From assembly GCA_035651955.1 (NCBI GenBank), contig DASRES010000043.1:1-58546 (forward strand): a stretch of DNA of 58,546 nt, in the 5' to 3' direction. Of the stretch, positions 52,034 through 58,546 are shown one piece after another (the stretch's first letter is position 1; every line of letters begins with the position of its first letter). The notes beneath the pieces are model-generated. The model was not told the DNA's origin. It saw only the letters and a program-made list of their open reading frames with translations, and searched no databases. Both the position numbers and the translations under genes were made by a program. This DNA comes from Acidimicrobiia bacterium. Its GTDB lineage: Bacteria; Actinomycetota; Acidimicrobiia; IMCC26256; JAMXLJ01.

Positions 52034-53361
52034 TCGCGACCACCCACGACGTGGTTCCGGTCACCGTCGAGGAGAACGCGTGCCCGTCCGAGGCACGGAC
52101 GGTCGTCGCGCTCGGCGCGTGGACGGCGCTGATCGCGGTCGCGTCGTCGTGGGGCGCCGTGCTCCTGCACGCACACGTCCACATGCAGATCGGCGCGCCG
52201 CCCCTGACCGGCGCAGTCGCCTGGCGACCGGATCCCGCGCTCGGCGCGGTGACCGCGCTCGGCGTCGTCTGCGCGTGGACGCTCCCCGGCGCGCTCGAGC
52301 GTCTCCGTTGGCGCGTCCTGCTCGTCGCGACACCCGCGATCGCGGCCGGCTGGACGATCGCGATCAACGCGGTCGACGGATGGTCCGCGCTGACGACACC
52401 CGTCCACACGGAGTACGCGGCGACCGCGGCTGCTATCACGAGCCCGGGCCGGTTCCTCCACGACCTGCTCGCGCACCCGTCGTCGTTCAACATCCACACA
52501 CGCGGGCACCCACCCGGCTTGCCGCTCCTGCTCTGGGCACTGCGGCCGCTCGGCGTCTCGAACACGGCCACCGTCGCGACGCTGTACGTGCTCGTCGGTG
52601 TCGCCGCGATCCCGGCGGTGCTCCTCGCGGTGGCCGACGTCTCGGGACGCCCCGCCGCGCGCGCCGCCGCGCCGTTTTTCGTGCTGTTTCCCGGCGCGAT
52701 CTGGGTCGCCACGAGTGCCGACGCGCTGTTCAGCGGCGTCGCGGCATGGGCCGTCGCGCTCGTCGTGCTCGCCACGGGCCGTCACGATCGTCGCGGCGAC
52801 GTCCTCGCCGTCACCGGCGGCGTGCTGTTCGGGATCACCGCGTTCCTGTCCTACGGACTCGTCCTCCTCGCGGTCGTTCCCGTTGCGGTCAGCGCGTGGC
52901 GGCGGCGTGTACGGCCACTCGTGCTCGCTGTACTCGGTGCGGCTCCGGTGTTCCTCGGGTTCGCCGCCGCAAAGTTCTGGTGGGTCGACGGTTGGCGCGT
53001 CACCCGACACGCGTACGCCGCGGGCGTCGCGCGCCGACGCCCGTACAGCTACTTCCTCGTCGCAGACATCGCCGCGTTCGCGCTCGTCGTCGGCCCCGCG
53101 GCCGCGGCCGGGCTCGCGTCGTTGCGCCAGCGCGGGATCGCGATCGTCACGAGCGCGGCGTTGCTCGCCGTCGCGCTCGCTGACGTCAGTGGCATGTCGA
53201 AAGGCGAAGTCGAGCGCATCTGGCTGCCGTTCGCGCCCTGGGTCCTCGTCGCGACCGCGGCGCTGCCGCCCACGCGGCGCGGGCGCACGACTCACGCGCT
53301 GCTGCTGCTCCAGGTCGCGACCGCGGTCGGGATCCAGGCACTCGTCCGCTCACCCTGGTGA
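52030..53361 (+). CDS. GT-C-type membrane glycosyltransferase-like protein
   Basis: 443 residues with about ten helices. The segment HTEYAATAAAITSPGRFLHD and FNIHTRGHPPGLPLLLWALR resembles the lumenal His/Arg-Pro loop of PMT/ArnT-like GT-C proteins; FFVLFPGAIWVATSADALFS follows. A polyprenyl-phosphate sugar donor is likely. GTG 52030 overlaps the previous stop. It is the last gene of the operon and probably acts with the GT2 enzyme at its head. Confidence 0.72.
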   Translation: MIATTHDVVPVTVEENACPSEARTVVALGAWTALIAVASSWGAVLLHAHVHMQIGAPPLTGAVAWRPDPALGAVTALGVVCAWTLPGALERLRWRVLLVATPAIAAGWTIAINAVDGWSALTTPVHTEYAATAAAITSPGRFLHDLLAHPSSFNIHTRGHPPGLPLLLWALRPLGVSNTATVATLYVLVGVAAIPAVLLAVADVSGRPAARAAAPFFVLFPGAIWVATSADALFSGVAAWAVALVVLATGRHDRRGDVLAVTGGVLFGITAFLSYGLVLLAVVPVAVSAWRRRVRPLVLAVLGAAPVFLGFAAAKFWWVDGWRVTRHAYAAGVARRRPYSYFLVADIAAFALVVGPAAAAGLASLRQRGIAIVTSAALLAVALADVSGMSKGEVERIWLPFAPWVLVATAALPPTRRGRTTHALLLLQVATAVGIQALVRSPW

Positions 53362-53391
53362 CGCCCGACGACGCGATGTCGTCCCCGGCTG

Positions 53392-53931
53392 TCAGCGGCG
53401 CTTCCCGTCCGCGTCGACGCGGTACACGAGCTCGACGACGCCCTTCGGCCAACCGCGCTCCTCCATGAACGTGAGCGACACGTCCGGGCGGACATCGGGC
53501 GTCAGCGCGCGACCCGTCCCCGTCAGGATGGGCAGGACCATGAGCCGGAGCTCGTCCAGCGCTCCGAGCGCGCGATACGTCTCGATCGTCTTCGGGCCGC
53601 CGACCAGGTGGACGTCGCCGCCGCGGTTCTCCCCGCGTACGCGCTCCAGGAGGCGCGCCGGATCGCCGTCGACGACGACGTGCTCCGGGCTCCCATCCGG
53701 GACGCGGCGCCCCAGCACGTACACCGCAAGGTCTCCCCACGGCCAGAACGGTGCCGCGAGCGCGGGCTCGAACGTCGTCCGGCCCATGAGCACCGCGTCA
53801 CAAGAAGCCTGGAGTTCGTAGAACCCGAGGGCGCCGGCATCCCAACCGGGGAACGCGAGCTGCACCGGCAAACCATCCGCGGTCGTGCCGTGACCGTCCA
53901 GGCTCGTGCACATGCGAGTCAGGATCTTCAT
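53392..53931 (-). CDS. Dihydrofolate-reductase-like (RibD C-terminal type) protein
   Basis: 179 residues. MKILTRMCTSLDGHGTTADG, ASCDAVLMGRTTFEPALAAP, AVYVLGRRVPDGSPEHVVVD, DVHLVGGPKTIETYRALGAL and MVLPILTGTGRALTP fit the RibD-C family. Third member in the window and clearly distinct from the other two in sequence. ATG 53931 has GGGAGAAG 7 bp upstream. Substrate unknown. Confidence 0.84.
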   Translation of the reverse strand: MKILTRMCTSLDGHGTTADGLPVQLAFPGWDAGALGFYELQASCDAVLMGRTTFEPALAAPFWPWGDLAVYVLGRRVPDGSPEHVVVDGDPARLLERVRGENRGGDVHLVGGPKTIETYRALGALDELRLMVLPILTGTGRALTPDVRPDVSLTFMEERGWPKGVVELVYRVDADGKRR

Positions 53932-54014
53932 CAGCTCTTCTCTCCCGAGAGCCACACATGGTCGGTGTCCGGTGACGTGCTGTCGGCGCCGCGGTCGACC
54001 CGAGCCAGTCTGGT

Positions 54015-54020
54015 TATCCT
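54015..54020 (+). promoter_or_regulatory. Leaderless promoter -10 box
   Basis: TATCCT is followed by exactly 6 bp and GTG 54027. No ribosome site is present, so the beta-barrel gene is probably leaderless. Confidence 0.5.
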
Positions 54021-54026
54021 CGCCCG

Positions 54027-54725
54027 GTGAACGATGCGCCGCGCCTGCACGACTACGGATCCGACATCTACACCGAGGCCGACGGCAGCGACGACACGCT
54101 CGCCAACCTCGGTCCCCTTCGGCCGATGGCCGGGATCTGGACGAGTGCGGACGGGGCGGACGTGCATCCGGTCGGTCCCGGGTCGGACGTCACCGGGCCG
54201 GTGATCGACCACGACGAGCACAATGTCTTCGTCGAGCGGTACGAGCTACAACCGATCGACCCGCAGACGAACGGACCGCAGCTCTTCTACGGCCTGCGCT
54301 ATCACACCCACATTGTGAAGCCCGGCGAGGTCGAGACGTTCCACGACCAGGTCGGCTACTGGCTCTGGGAACCCGCGGCCCGCACCATCGTCCACACGAT
54401 CGCGATCCCGCGCGGTCAGGTCGTCCTCGCGGCGGGCACGGTCGAACCCGACGCCACCGAGTTCGAGGTCAGCGCAGCAGCCGGCTCCGAGCAGTACGGC
54501 ATCCTCTCGAATGCCTTCCTCCACCGCGCCTTCGAGACCGTCAGCGTCCGCGTGCATGTCACCGTGCACGGCGACGGCACGTGGTCGTACGAGGAGCACA
54601 CGCGGATGCGGGTCGAGGGCCGCGACGGTCTGGTCGATCACGTCGATCGCAACACGCTGAAGCGGATCGCCGAACCGACACGGAATCCGGTCGCCGCCGC
54701 GAGTCGCCACGCCCCGCGCTCTTGA
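54027..54725 (+). CDS. Heme-binding beta-barrel (nitrobindin/FABP-like) protein
   Basis: 232 residues. LANLGPLRPMAGIWTSADGA is the GxW opening of the nitrobindin/THAP4-like barrel. NVFVERYELQPID, FYGLRYHTHIV, FHDQVGYWLWEPAARTIVHT and IPRGQVVLAAGTVEPDATEF are successive strands. Heme binding is inferred from the family; the proximal His cannot be fixed by eye. Transcribed from the leaderless promoter and ended by the strong hairpin at 54741. Confidence 0.78.
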   Translation: MNDAPRLHDYGSDIYTEADGSDDTLANLGPLRPMAGIWTSADGADVHPVGPGSDVTGPVIDHDEHNVFVERYELQPIDPQTNGPQLFYGLRYHTHIVKPGEVETFHDQVGYWLWEPAARTIVHTIAIPRGQVVLAAGTVEPDATEFEVSAAAGSEQYGILSNAFLHRAFETVSVRVHVTVHGDGTWSYEEHTRMRVEGRDGLVDHVDRNTLKRIAEPTRNPVAAASRHAPRS

Positions 54726-54740
54726 CGTCCGGCCGGTAAC

Positions 54741-54776
54741 GCAGAGGGCCGGTGCGCGTGCACCGGCCCTCTGCGG
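54741..54776. terminator. Strong hairpin, probable bidirectional terminator
   Basis: Two 16-bp arms (54741-54756 and 54761-54776, beginning CGCAGAGGGCCGGTGC) pair perfectly around a GCGT loop. It lies 15 bp after the beta-barrel gene and just past the 3' end of the leftward tRNA gene, so it can stop both. Confidence 0.85.
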
Positions 54777-54786
54777 TTCTGTTGGT

Positions 54787-54863
<77 letters not shown>

Positions 54864-54923
54864 GCGTGCCGGTCACGCTAGCACCGGCGGCCGCAGGCCT
54901 GGAAGTCCGGTCGGAGCGCGTCC

Positions 54924-55124
54924 TCAGACCGCGCGGACGTTCTGAGCCTCTTCACCCTTGCGGCCGGGCGCGACGTCGAACTCGACGCGCTGACCCTCCT
55001 CCAGCGTGCGGTACCCCGTGCCCTGGATCGCCGAGAAGTGCACGAACACGTCGTCGCCGCCCTCACGGGAGATGAAGCCGTAGCCCTTCTCCGCGTTGAA
55101 CCACTTCACGGTGCCTGTTGCCAT
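54924..55124 (-). CDS. Cold-shock protein (CSD)
   Basis: 66 residues: [20 protein letters not shown] with RNP1 KGYGFI and RNP2 VFVHFSAI, the classic single cold-shock domain that binds single-stranded RNA and DNA. AAGGAG lies 6 bp before ATG 55124. About 300 bp without a gene upstream leaves room for the long 5' leader common in csp messages, but no structure is proven. Confidence 0.95.
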   Translation of the reverse strand: MATGTVKWFNAEKGYGFISREGGDDVFVHFSAIQGTGYRTLEEGQRVEFDVAPGRKGEEAQNVRAV

Positions 55125-55426
55125 GGTGTTGCTCCTTGTGCATTGGTGTGTTCCCTCGGCCGGGCTCGGCACGACGGAGAGGTCCACGCGCGAACGCGAC
55201 GTGGATGGACAGCGCGCATCAGCGCAACGGGGGAAGATCCGGGGACTCGGGGGTCGCTGTTCCGCACCGGCACGCTCACTCGGCTGATCATTGCTCCAAC
55301 CAGCGGTGGTGCCAGGTGGAACTCGAAGCGCCCCGTGTCGGCGCCGCTCGGCAGCGTAGCCGGTCGGCGGCCGCGCGGGTCGTCACGGACTCCCGAGAGG
55401 CGGTGCTCAGTTCCGGTTTCCGGGAC
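55125..55426. other. Non-coding gap upstream of the cold-shock gene
   Basis: No credible ORF. It should hold the csp promoter and leader and the end of the PRC-barrel operon. The minus strand around 55288-55300 has an AATGAT box that could be a -10 element. No clear terminator was found. Confidence 0.4.
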
Positions 55427-55876
55427 TCAGTGCCGCAGCCCTTCGCTCGAGACGACGAGCGCGTAGGACCCGAGACCGAGCAGGCGGCGCGCGTCGAGGG
55501 GACGGTCCTGTGCGAACAGGGCGACGAGCGCGCCGTCGTGGGGGTCGAACTCGCCGTCGGCCACCGCGCCGAGCTCGTCGCCGCCTTCGGTGAGGACGCG
55601 CTTGCCGACGGGCACGCCGCGGCCGCTGACGGCGCGCTCGTCGTCGTCCGTCGCCGGCTCGTGCCAGGCACCGTCGGAGCCGACGATCACGGCGTCGGGC
55701 CCGAAGCTCGTGACGTCGGCGCGCGACACCACGCCCGTCTTCCGACCGACCTTGACGACGAGCGACGTGACCCTCGGTGGATCGAGCGCGATCGCGATGC
55801 CGCCCACGTGTCCGAGCTGCTCCGCGCTGTCACGGCTGAGCACAGGCTTGCCGGTCACGTCCGCGAAGCGCGTCAT
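55427..55876 (-). CDS. PRC-barrel domain protein 2
   Basis: 149 residues. MTRFADVTGKPVLSRDSAEQ is a PRC-barrel opening, followed by the strand VTSLVVKVGRKTGVVSRADV and a second, weaker unit (VPVGKRVLTEGGDELGAVAD, FDPHDGALVALFA). PRC barrels bind protein or RNA partners. ATG 55876 overlaps the stop of the upstream PRC gene (ATGA), so the two are co-translated. Confidence 0.78.
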   Translation of the reverse strand: MTRFADVTGKPVLSRDSAEQLGHVGGIAIALDPPRVTSLVVKVGRKTGVVSRADVTSFGPDAVIVGSDGAWHEPATDDDERAVSGRGVPVGKRVLTEGGDELGAVADGEFDPHDGALVALFAQDRPLDARRLLGLGSYALVVSSEGLRH

Positions 55877-56439
55877 CGTGCGCTCGTCCCGCCATAGTCG
55901 TCGAGCGCGTTCGCGAACCCCGAAAGATCCTGACGCGCGTACCGCTCGATGTCGTTCGGCACCATCAACGCCGTGCCCGACACCGCGAGCTGCGCGGGAC
56001 GGGGCACGAACCACGTGTCCTTCGACCCCTCGCGCCGCACCTCGTAGCCGACGACCTCGCCGTGACCGCCGACCCGCAGCACGAGATCGGTGACCGTGCC
56101 GAGCCGCACACCGGCATCGGTCACGACCGCGTTCCCGAGCACGTTGCGATCCTCCTCCGGGCGCGCGACCGCGGCGGGCGCGTCGCGCGGTGCGACGAGG
56201 CACGACTCCTCGTCCTCGATCATCACGGCGTCACGTCCGATCGCGCCGACGTCCTCCGCGAGCAGCACCTCGCGCAGACGACCGCGCAGCAGCCCGCCGC
56301 GCTTGTTCAACGTGAACCCGAGGACGTCGCCCCGCTCGCCGTGGTAGACGACGTCGCGGATCTCGGCGACGTCCTCGCCACCCGTGATGGTCACGACGGG
56401 CAGGCCGCGCACGTCGGACGCGCGCATGAGCGCCGTCAT
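55873..56439 (-). CDS. PRC-barrel domain protein 1 (two barrels)
   Basis: 188 residues. First unit MRASDVRGLPVVTITGGEDV with RGDVLGFTLNKRGGLLRGRL and LLAEDVGAIGRDAVMI; second unit LGNAVVTDAGVRLGTVTDLV with GEVVGYEVRREG. The tail DLSGFANALDDYGG is polar. Function unknown. ATG 56439 overlaps the stop of the small membrane gene; ATG 56424 is a possible later start. Confidence 0.8.
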   Translation of the reverse strand: MTALMRASDVRGLPVVTITGGEDVAEIRDVVYHGERGDVLGFTLNKRGGLLRGRLREVLLAEDVGAIGRDAVMIEDEESCLVAPRDAPAAVARPEEDRNVLGNAVVTDAGVRLGTVTDLVLRVGGHGEVVGYEVRREGSKDTWFVPRPAQLAVSGTALMVPNDIERYARQDLSGFANALDDYGGTSAR

Positions 56440-56573
56440 CGTCGCCGCCGGGTTCGTCCGGGACGCGCCGCGATCACACCACCGGCGCGGCGCCGTCGTT
56501 GCACGCCCACCGCGGTGACGAACGACGCGATGAGCAGGAGCACGACGACGATCGCGATCCACCACCACTCCAC
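56436..56573 (-). CDS. Small single-helix membrane protein
   Basis: 45 residues from GTG 56573: VEWWWIAIVVVLLLIASFVT, a single membrane helix, then an Arg-rich cytoplasmic tail. Its stop overlaps the start of the first PRC gene by 4 bp, the same coupling as between the PRC genes, which argues that it is real. It may anchor the PRC proteins at the membrane. Confidence 0.5.
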   Translation of the reverse strand: MEWWWIAIVVVLLLIASFVTAVGVQRRRRAGGVIAARPGRTRRRR

Positions 56574-56612
56574 ACACGCGGTGGTACCCGATGGAATGGC
56601 GACTTACGCCGG

Positions 56613-57392
56613 TCAGCCCAGCGTCACCAGGCGCTTCAAGCCGATGGCGGTGAGCGCGTCCTGCAGACGGGCGGTCAGGAGCTCGTAGCGGTTGAACACG
56701 AGCAGCACGCCAAACGCGACGAGCACCGCGGCCGACACGAGCGTGATCGCGCGCGAGTGACGCTTCACCCAGTCGAGCGGTCGCGTGAGGCGGCCGAGTC
56801 CGAGCCCGACGACGAGGAACGGCACGCCGAGTCCGAGCGTGTACGCGACGAGCAGGGAGGCGGCGCGCGTCGTGTCGCGGGTCGCGGCGACACCGAGCAC
56901 CGCGCCGAGGACCGGGCCGATGCACGGCGTCCATCCGAGCCCGAACGCCGCGCCCGCGACCGGGGCGGCGACCGGACCGAAGCGCTCGAGATGCGGATGG
57001 AACCGCACCTCTCGGTAGAAGGCGGGCGCCTGCACGAGCTGCGTCCCCGCGAGGTACAGGGCCATGAGGATGACGAGCGCGCCGCCGACGCGCGTGAGCG
57101 TGTCCTGGTTGACGAACAGCGCGTGCCCGGCCGTCGTGAACACGAGCCCGAGCAGCACGAAGATCACGCCGAAGCCGAGCACGAACAGCGCGGTGTTCAG
57201 CGCGACACGACCGAGGTTGCGGCGGTCGCCCTCGCGCAGCTCACCGACCGACAGGCCGGTGACGAGCGAGAGATAGAGCGGGACGACCGGCAGCACGCAC
57301 GGCGACGCGAACGAGATGATCCCGCCGCCGAACGCGACGAGGACGTTCACGTTCTGCTGCGTGATCGCGCCGAGGACGGGCATCGGCGTCAC
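56613..57392 (-). CDS. ccdA: CcdA/DsbD-type thiol-disulfide membrane transporter
   Basis: 259 residues with six to seven helices. The two membrane Cys motifs are intact: ISFASPCVLPVVPLYLSLV in the first helix and GLGWTPCIGPVLGA in the fourth. The family passes reducing power across the membrane for cytochrome c maturation or disulfide exchange. No cytochrome-biogenesis partner is in the window. The GTG start is at 57392; ATG 57383 is the alternative. Confidence 0.9.
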   Translation of the reverse strand: MTPMPVLGAITQQNVNVLVAFGGGIISFASPCVLPVVPLYLSLVTGLSVGELREGDRRNLGRVALNTALFVLGFGVIFVLLGLVFTTAGHALFVNQDTLTRVGGALVILMALYLAGTQLVQAPAFYREVRFHPHLERFGPVAAPVAGAAFGLGWTPCIGPVLGAVLGVAATRDTTRAASLLVAYTLGLGVPFLVVGLGLGRLTRPLDWVKRHSRAITLVSAAVLVAFGVLLVFNRYELLTARLQDALTAIGLKRLVTLG

Positions 57393-57431
57393 ATGGTAGG
57401 GAGGGACCCGGCGAGCGGAACGATCGCGTCG

Positions 57432-58274
57432 TCAGGCGCGGCGCGCCCGTCGGGCGAGGACGATCGCGGTCCCGAGCGCGGCGGCGACGACACCGAACAC
57501 CACGTACCCGATCGTCGACCCGCCCCCCGACCCGCCACCCCCCGGCGCCTTCGCCGCGCGGCGCGAGGTCCGCCGCGCGTCGACGGACACGTTCGGGGTC
57601 GCCGTCGACGGCGAGCGGATGGCCGTGGTGGGCGTCACCGCCGGAAGGGTCGACGGTGGCGACGGTCCCGCGGGAGCGCCCGGGCCCGCCGATGCGGCCC
57701 GCCCCGACGCTCCCGGCGATTGCGGGCCGGGGTGCGTCCCACCTGGCGATGCAGGGGCGGGGGCCGCGGGAGTGGGCGGTGGCCCCACGACGGACGCGAC
57801 CGAGGTGTACGGCGGCGGGTCGCCGGTCCCCCACCGCCAGCCCTCGACGTCGCCGTCGCGGACGTGCGTGCTGCTCGCGCCGGCCCGCGACTGCTGGAAC
57901 GACGACGTACCGGCGGGCGCCTCGAAGTAGGCCCAGAACGTCGAGCCCGCGCACGTGAGGCACGAGTTGTCGCTCGGACACCCGATCGTCTGGCCGGTGG
58001 TCGGCATGGTGACCGCGCAGACCGCGGCGCCCATGCCGCCGTACCCGCGCACGACGGTGCCGAACCCGGCTTGTTGCAACGCGGACAGTCCGGTGATCGA
58101 GTCGGACGTGAACGTGACGACGCGCTGCACGACGGACCCGTTCGCCTCGACGATGACGAGCGCGTGGTTCGTCCCTGCTGCACCGGCTCCGGGTGCGGAC
58201 GTCGCGAGCGCGCCGAGCGCGAGCACGAGGCCCGCCGCGACGCGCAGCGCCGCGACCCGAGGACGCATCCTCAT
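57432..58274 (-). CDS. Secreted membrane-anchored protein with DUF4430-like domain
   Basis: 280 residues. Signal peptide (MRMRPRVAALRVAAGLVLAL to AGAAG), an extracytoplasmic domain with TSDSITGLSALQQAGFGTVV, paired Cys (CPSDNSCLTC) and FWAYFEAP, then a long Pro/Ala/Ser-rich spacer and a C-terminal membrane helix (GYVVFGVVAAALGTAIVLAR) with Arg tail. The first domain resembles DUF4430/transcobalamin-C-like folds, so ligand binding is possible. ATG 58274 overlaps the LPxTG gene's stop (ATGA). Confidence 0.7.
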   Translation of the reverse strand: MRMRPRVAALRVAAGLVLALGALATSAPGAGAAGTNHALVIVEANGSVVQRVVTFTSDSITGLSALQQAGFGTVVRGYGGMGAAVCAVTMPTTGQTIGCPSDNSCLTCAGSTFWAYFEAPAGTSSFQQSRAGASSTHVRDGDVEGWRWGTGDPPPYTSVASVVGPPPTPAAPAPASPGGTHPGPQSPGASGRAASAGPGAPAGPSPPSTLPAVTPTTAIRSPSTATPNVSVDARRTSRRAAKAPGGGGSGGGSTIGYVVFGVVAAALGTAIVLARRARRA

Positions 58275-58546
58275 TCCGACGCGAGCCGGCGCCGCCGTGA
58301 CACCACGATCGTCGCGAGGCCGACCGCGATGCACGCGCCACCGACCGCGGCGAGCGGCACGGTGTCGTGCGCGCCGGTGTTCGGCAGCGCGCCCGCCGCG
58401 GTGTCGCCGTTCTCGACGGACGTGCCCTCCACGCTCGCGCCGCTGCCGTTGGCTGGCGCCGCGGTTGCGGGCGTGATGGTCGTCGGCGTCGTCTCGGCCG
58501 CGGGCTCGACGCACACCTGCGTGTCCGCCCGGTCGACCGGCAGCCA
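58271..58546 (-). CDS. LPxTG-anchored surface protein (C-terminal part, cut by window end)
   Basis: The frame is open to the window edge and ends in a sortase signal: LPNTGAHD, a hydrophobic helix (VPLAAVGGACIAVGLATIVV) and a basic tail SRRRRLASE. Before it comes a Thr/Pro/Ala-rich wall-spanning stretch. It should be cleaved between Thr and Gly and joined to the wall. It is co-translated with the DUF4430-like protein, so both probably form one surface assembly. Confidence 0.8.
   Translation of the reverse strand, partial: WLPVDRADTQVCVEPAAETTPTTITPATAAPANGSGASVEGTSVENGDTAAGALPNTGAHDTVPLAAVGGACIAVGLATIVVSRRRRLASE

Overview
The window is a gene-dense, very high-GC bacterial chromosome segment. 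Start codons are often GTG, stop/start overlaps of 4 bp (GTGA or ATGA) are common, and several genes appear to be transcribed leaderless from a TANNNT box placed 6-7 bp before the start codon. Together with a wax ester synthase/DGAT, an F420-type LLM oxidoreductase, an acyl-CoA carboxylase beta subunit, an LPxTG protein, DUF6131 and DUF6325, this points to an actinobacterium. An uncultured Acidimicrobiia-like lineage is my best guess, but that is inference. I saw no transposase, phage, integrase or CRISPR signal.

Region 1 (1-25.7 kb) is a stress, phosphate and envelope island. It holds a ClC channel, a DUF4436 protein, a lipoprotein, an aquaporin, a YihY protein, an MFS exporter, a GH15 hydrolase, SHOCT and DUF6325 proteins, DUF2252, a large MalT/LuxR-type (LAL) ATPase regulator, a CYTH-CHAD protein, a diacylglycerol-kinase-like enzyme, a PiT phosphate permease with its DUF47 partner, a DUF7144 protein and a MASE1 kinase/NarL regulator pair. 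Two observations stand out here. First, a 17-bp palindrome, TCAYCC-N5-GGRTGA, occurs in front of most transcription units between 3.2 and 23.3 kb and is not seen elsewhere in the window. This suggests a local regulon, perhaps under the LAL regulator. Second, three neighbouring genes (SulP, PPK2, P-type ATPase) keep their N-terminus but have lost their middle; PPK2 and the ATPase also keep the C-terminus.

Region 2 (25.7-45.3 kb) is mostly lipid and CoA metabolism plus small enzymes: DedA, a Gfo/Idh/MocA oxidoreductase, VOC, WS/DGAT, two tandem enoyl-CoA hydratase paralogues, SnoaL-fold proteins, a dihydrodipicolinate-reductase-like enzyme, an LLM oxidoreductase, TesB, acyl-CoA carboxyltransferase, an ankyrin protein, a MerR regulator diverging from a methyltransferase with a textbook MerR operator, a frameshifted PQQ-propeller gene, a GT-C type membrane protein and DHFR-like reductases.

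Region 3 (45.4-53.4 kb) is a compact divergent locus. An OmpR-type regulator, its kinase and a dTDP-rhamnose-4-epimerase-like enzyme run left. A six-gene operon of GT2, DUF2064, methyltransferase, membrane molybdopterin oxidoreductase, membrane protein and GT-C protein runs right. Every junction overlaps by 4 bp. It looks like a regulated envelope-glycan or lipid modification system of unknown product.

Region 4 (53.4-58.5 kb) carries a DHFR-like reductase, a heme-binding beta-barrel protein, a strong terminator, initiator tRNA-Met, a cold-shock protein, a PRC-barrel operon, CcdA, and secreted proteins ending in an LPxTG surface protein cut by the window edge.
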